The position numbers and the translations under genes were made by a program. The notes below the pieces were generated by a model. That model had not been told where the DNA came from. It saw nothing but the letters and a program-made list of their open reading frames with translations, and ran no database searches. Of a stretch of 64,000 bases of DNA, positions 63,586-64,000 are shown piece after piece. The first letter of the stretch is position 1. Each line of letters starts with the position of its first letter. The DNA is from a virus: the IMG/VR virus record IMGVR_UViG_3300017991_005548, positions 186,001 through 250,000 of that record. One strand, written 5' to 3'.

Positions 63586-63592
63586 TATTATA
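63586..63592 (-). promoter_or_regulatory. TATAATA box
   Basis: Minus-strand TATAATA between the stop of 63613-64000 and the ATG at 63545, preceded by AGGT. No -35 hexamer is seen. Confidence 0.4.
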
Positions 63593-63612
63593 ACCTGAGA
63601 CGACCCAAAATC

Positions 63613-64000
63613 CTAGAACTTTATTGTCATTTTTAGGCCGACCTTTAAATTTTTCTTAAGTTTATCTCCGATTTCTTGGATATCGTCGTTCATATAGTCT
63701 GGACCTTCGCCTTCTTTGAAAGGTGTAAGTCCAATATCTGGTCTGACATGTTTCTTTATAAAATTACCTATTCTTCCCAATCTCGTCTTGGGTCTTTTGT
63801 CGAATTCTGTCTCTTGAACTGGCTCAACACTCTCTAAAATTTCTTTCTTTTCTTCGTCTGTAAGTCTAAATATCTCGGTTTTAGTTGGCGGTTTTGAGTC
63901 TTCCGTTTCGACTATTTCCACCTTATCCTCTGAAGTTCCAAAAAGAGAGTTCAAATCGTCTTGGACATCTTCCAGTTTTTCCGTCTCTTTTTGTTTTTGA
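63613..64000 (-). CDS. Partial hypothetical protein (N-terminus outside window)
   Basis: The frame is open to the right edge and no good start lies in the window; a TTG at 63954 is in frame but the coding character continues upstream (QKQKETEKLEDVQDDL). The visible 128 codons are charged, with DSKPPTKTEIFRLTDEEKKEILESVEP and a C-terminal LKKNLKVGLKMTIKF. It stops at TAG. Function unknown. Confidence 0.65.
   Translation of the reverse strand, partial: QKQKETEKLEDVQDDLNSLFGTSEDKVEIVETEDSKPPTKTEIFRLTDEEKKEILESVEPVQETEFDKRPKTRLGRIGNFIKKHVRPDIGLTPFKEGEGPDYMNDDIQEIGDKLKKNLKVGLKMTIKF

Noticed and set aside
1-64000. Global reassignment of TAG to an amino acid
   Set aside because: At least nine genes end at TAG here (for example 14305-14628, 17008-17616, 17613-19370, 22355-22684, 50447-50890, 54097-55932), and reading through the ones I checked on gives non-protein-like or antisense sequence. 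Only the PTH2 gene has a TAG inside a clear domain.

Overview
The window is AT-rich and almost entirely coding. It looks like the head-morphogenesis region of a large tailed double-stranded DNA bacteriophage. Recognisable landmarks are the large terminase subunit (54097-55932), portal (37842-40064), prohead protease (N-terminus of 28266-33836), major capsid protein (25931-26794), a probable decoration protein (26865-27386) and a neck/adaptor-like protein (736-1434). No tail tube, sheath, tape-measure or integrase gene is visible. The host cannot be named. No gene-free stretch exceeds 300 bases; the longest (27387-27675) is the capsid leader plus a terminator.

Layout. Nearly everything is transcribed leftwards (minus strand), so the order of transcription runs from right to left: small genes and an ABC-type ATPase, an intein-bearing class II ribonucleotide reductase, an NHL propeller, the terminase, a KQLD-repeat protein with a probable -1 frameshift, a trypsin-like protease, a DUF1257/DUF2997-like pair, a HExxH-nucleotidyltransferase fusion, DUF192, a double AAA+ ATPase, the portal fused to a DUF559-type nuclease, a 1305-residue protein, a 1856-residue protease polyprotein, decoration and capsid proteins. 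Then comes a cluster of small enzymes (19.4-25.8 kb), a glycosyltransferase, a tRNA operon, virion-like proteins and an actin-like ATPase. A single plus-strand island (14305-17616) carries a CCA-adding-type nucleotidyltransferase.

Four things stand out. (1) A tRNA with anticodon CUA, behind a consensus sigma-70 promoter, is co-directional with and probably co-transcribed with a PTH2-type peptidyl-tRNA hydrolase gene that has an in-frame TAG in the middle of its single domain. Other genes here still stop at TAG, so this looks like targeted amber suppression and not a changed code. (2) About fourteen proteins begin with nearly the same short peptide (MK-I/L-I/V-K/R-x-A/S). Related K-x-A motifs recur between domains of large virion-like proteins. 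This resembles the capsid-targeting and maturation peptides of T4 internal head proteins and suggests a packaged, possibly injected, set of enzymes. (3) Several unusual fusions occur: portal with nuclease, prohead protease with about 1600 extra residues, and zincin with a degenerate nucleotidyltransferase. (4) A two-part promoter-like motif (AAGGWT, 17 bases, GAATWA) occurs nine times upstream of minus-strand genes. Separately, many genes follow an intrinsic terminator and a GTATAATA box.

Reading: late head genes, probable packaged accessory enzymes and nucleotide or tRNA metabolism genes are interleaved. All functional names come from motif recognition by eye; no database search was possible.
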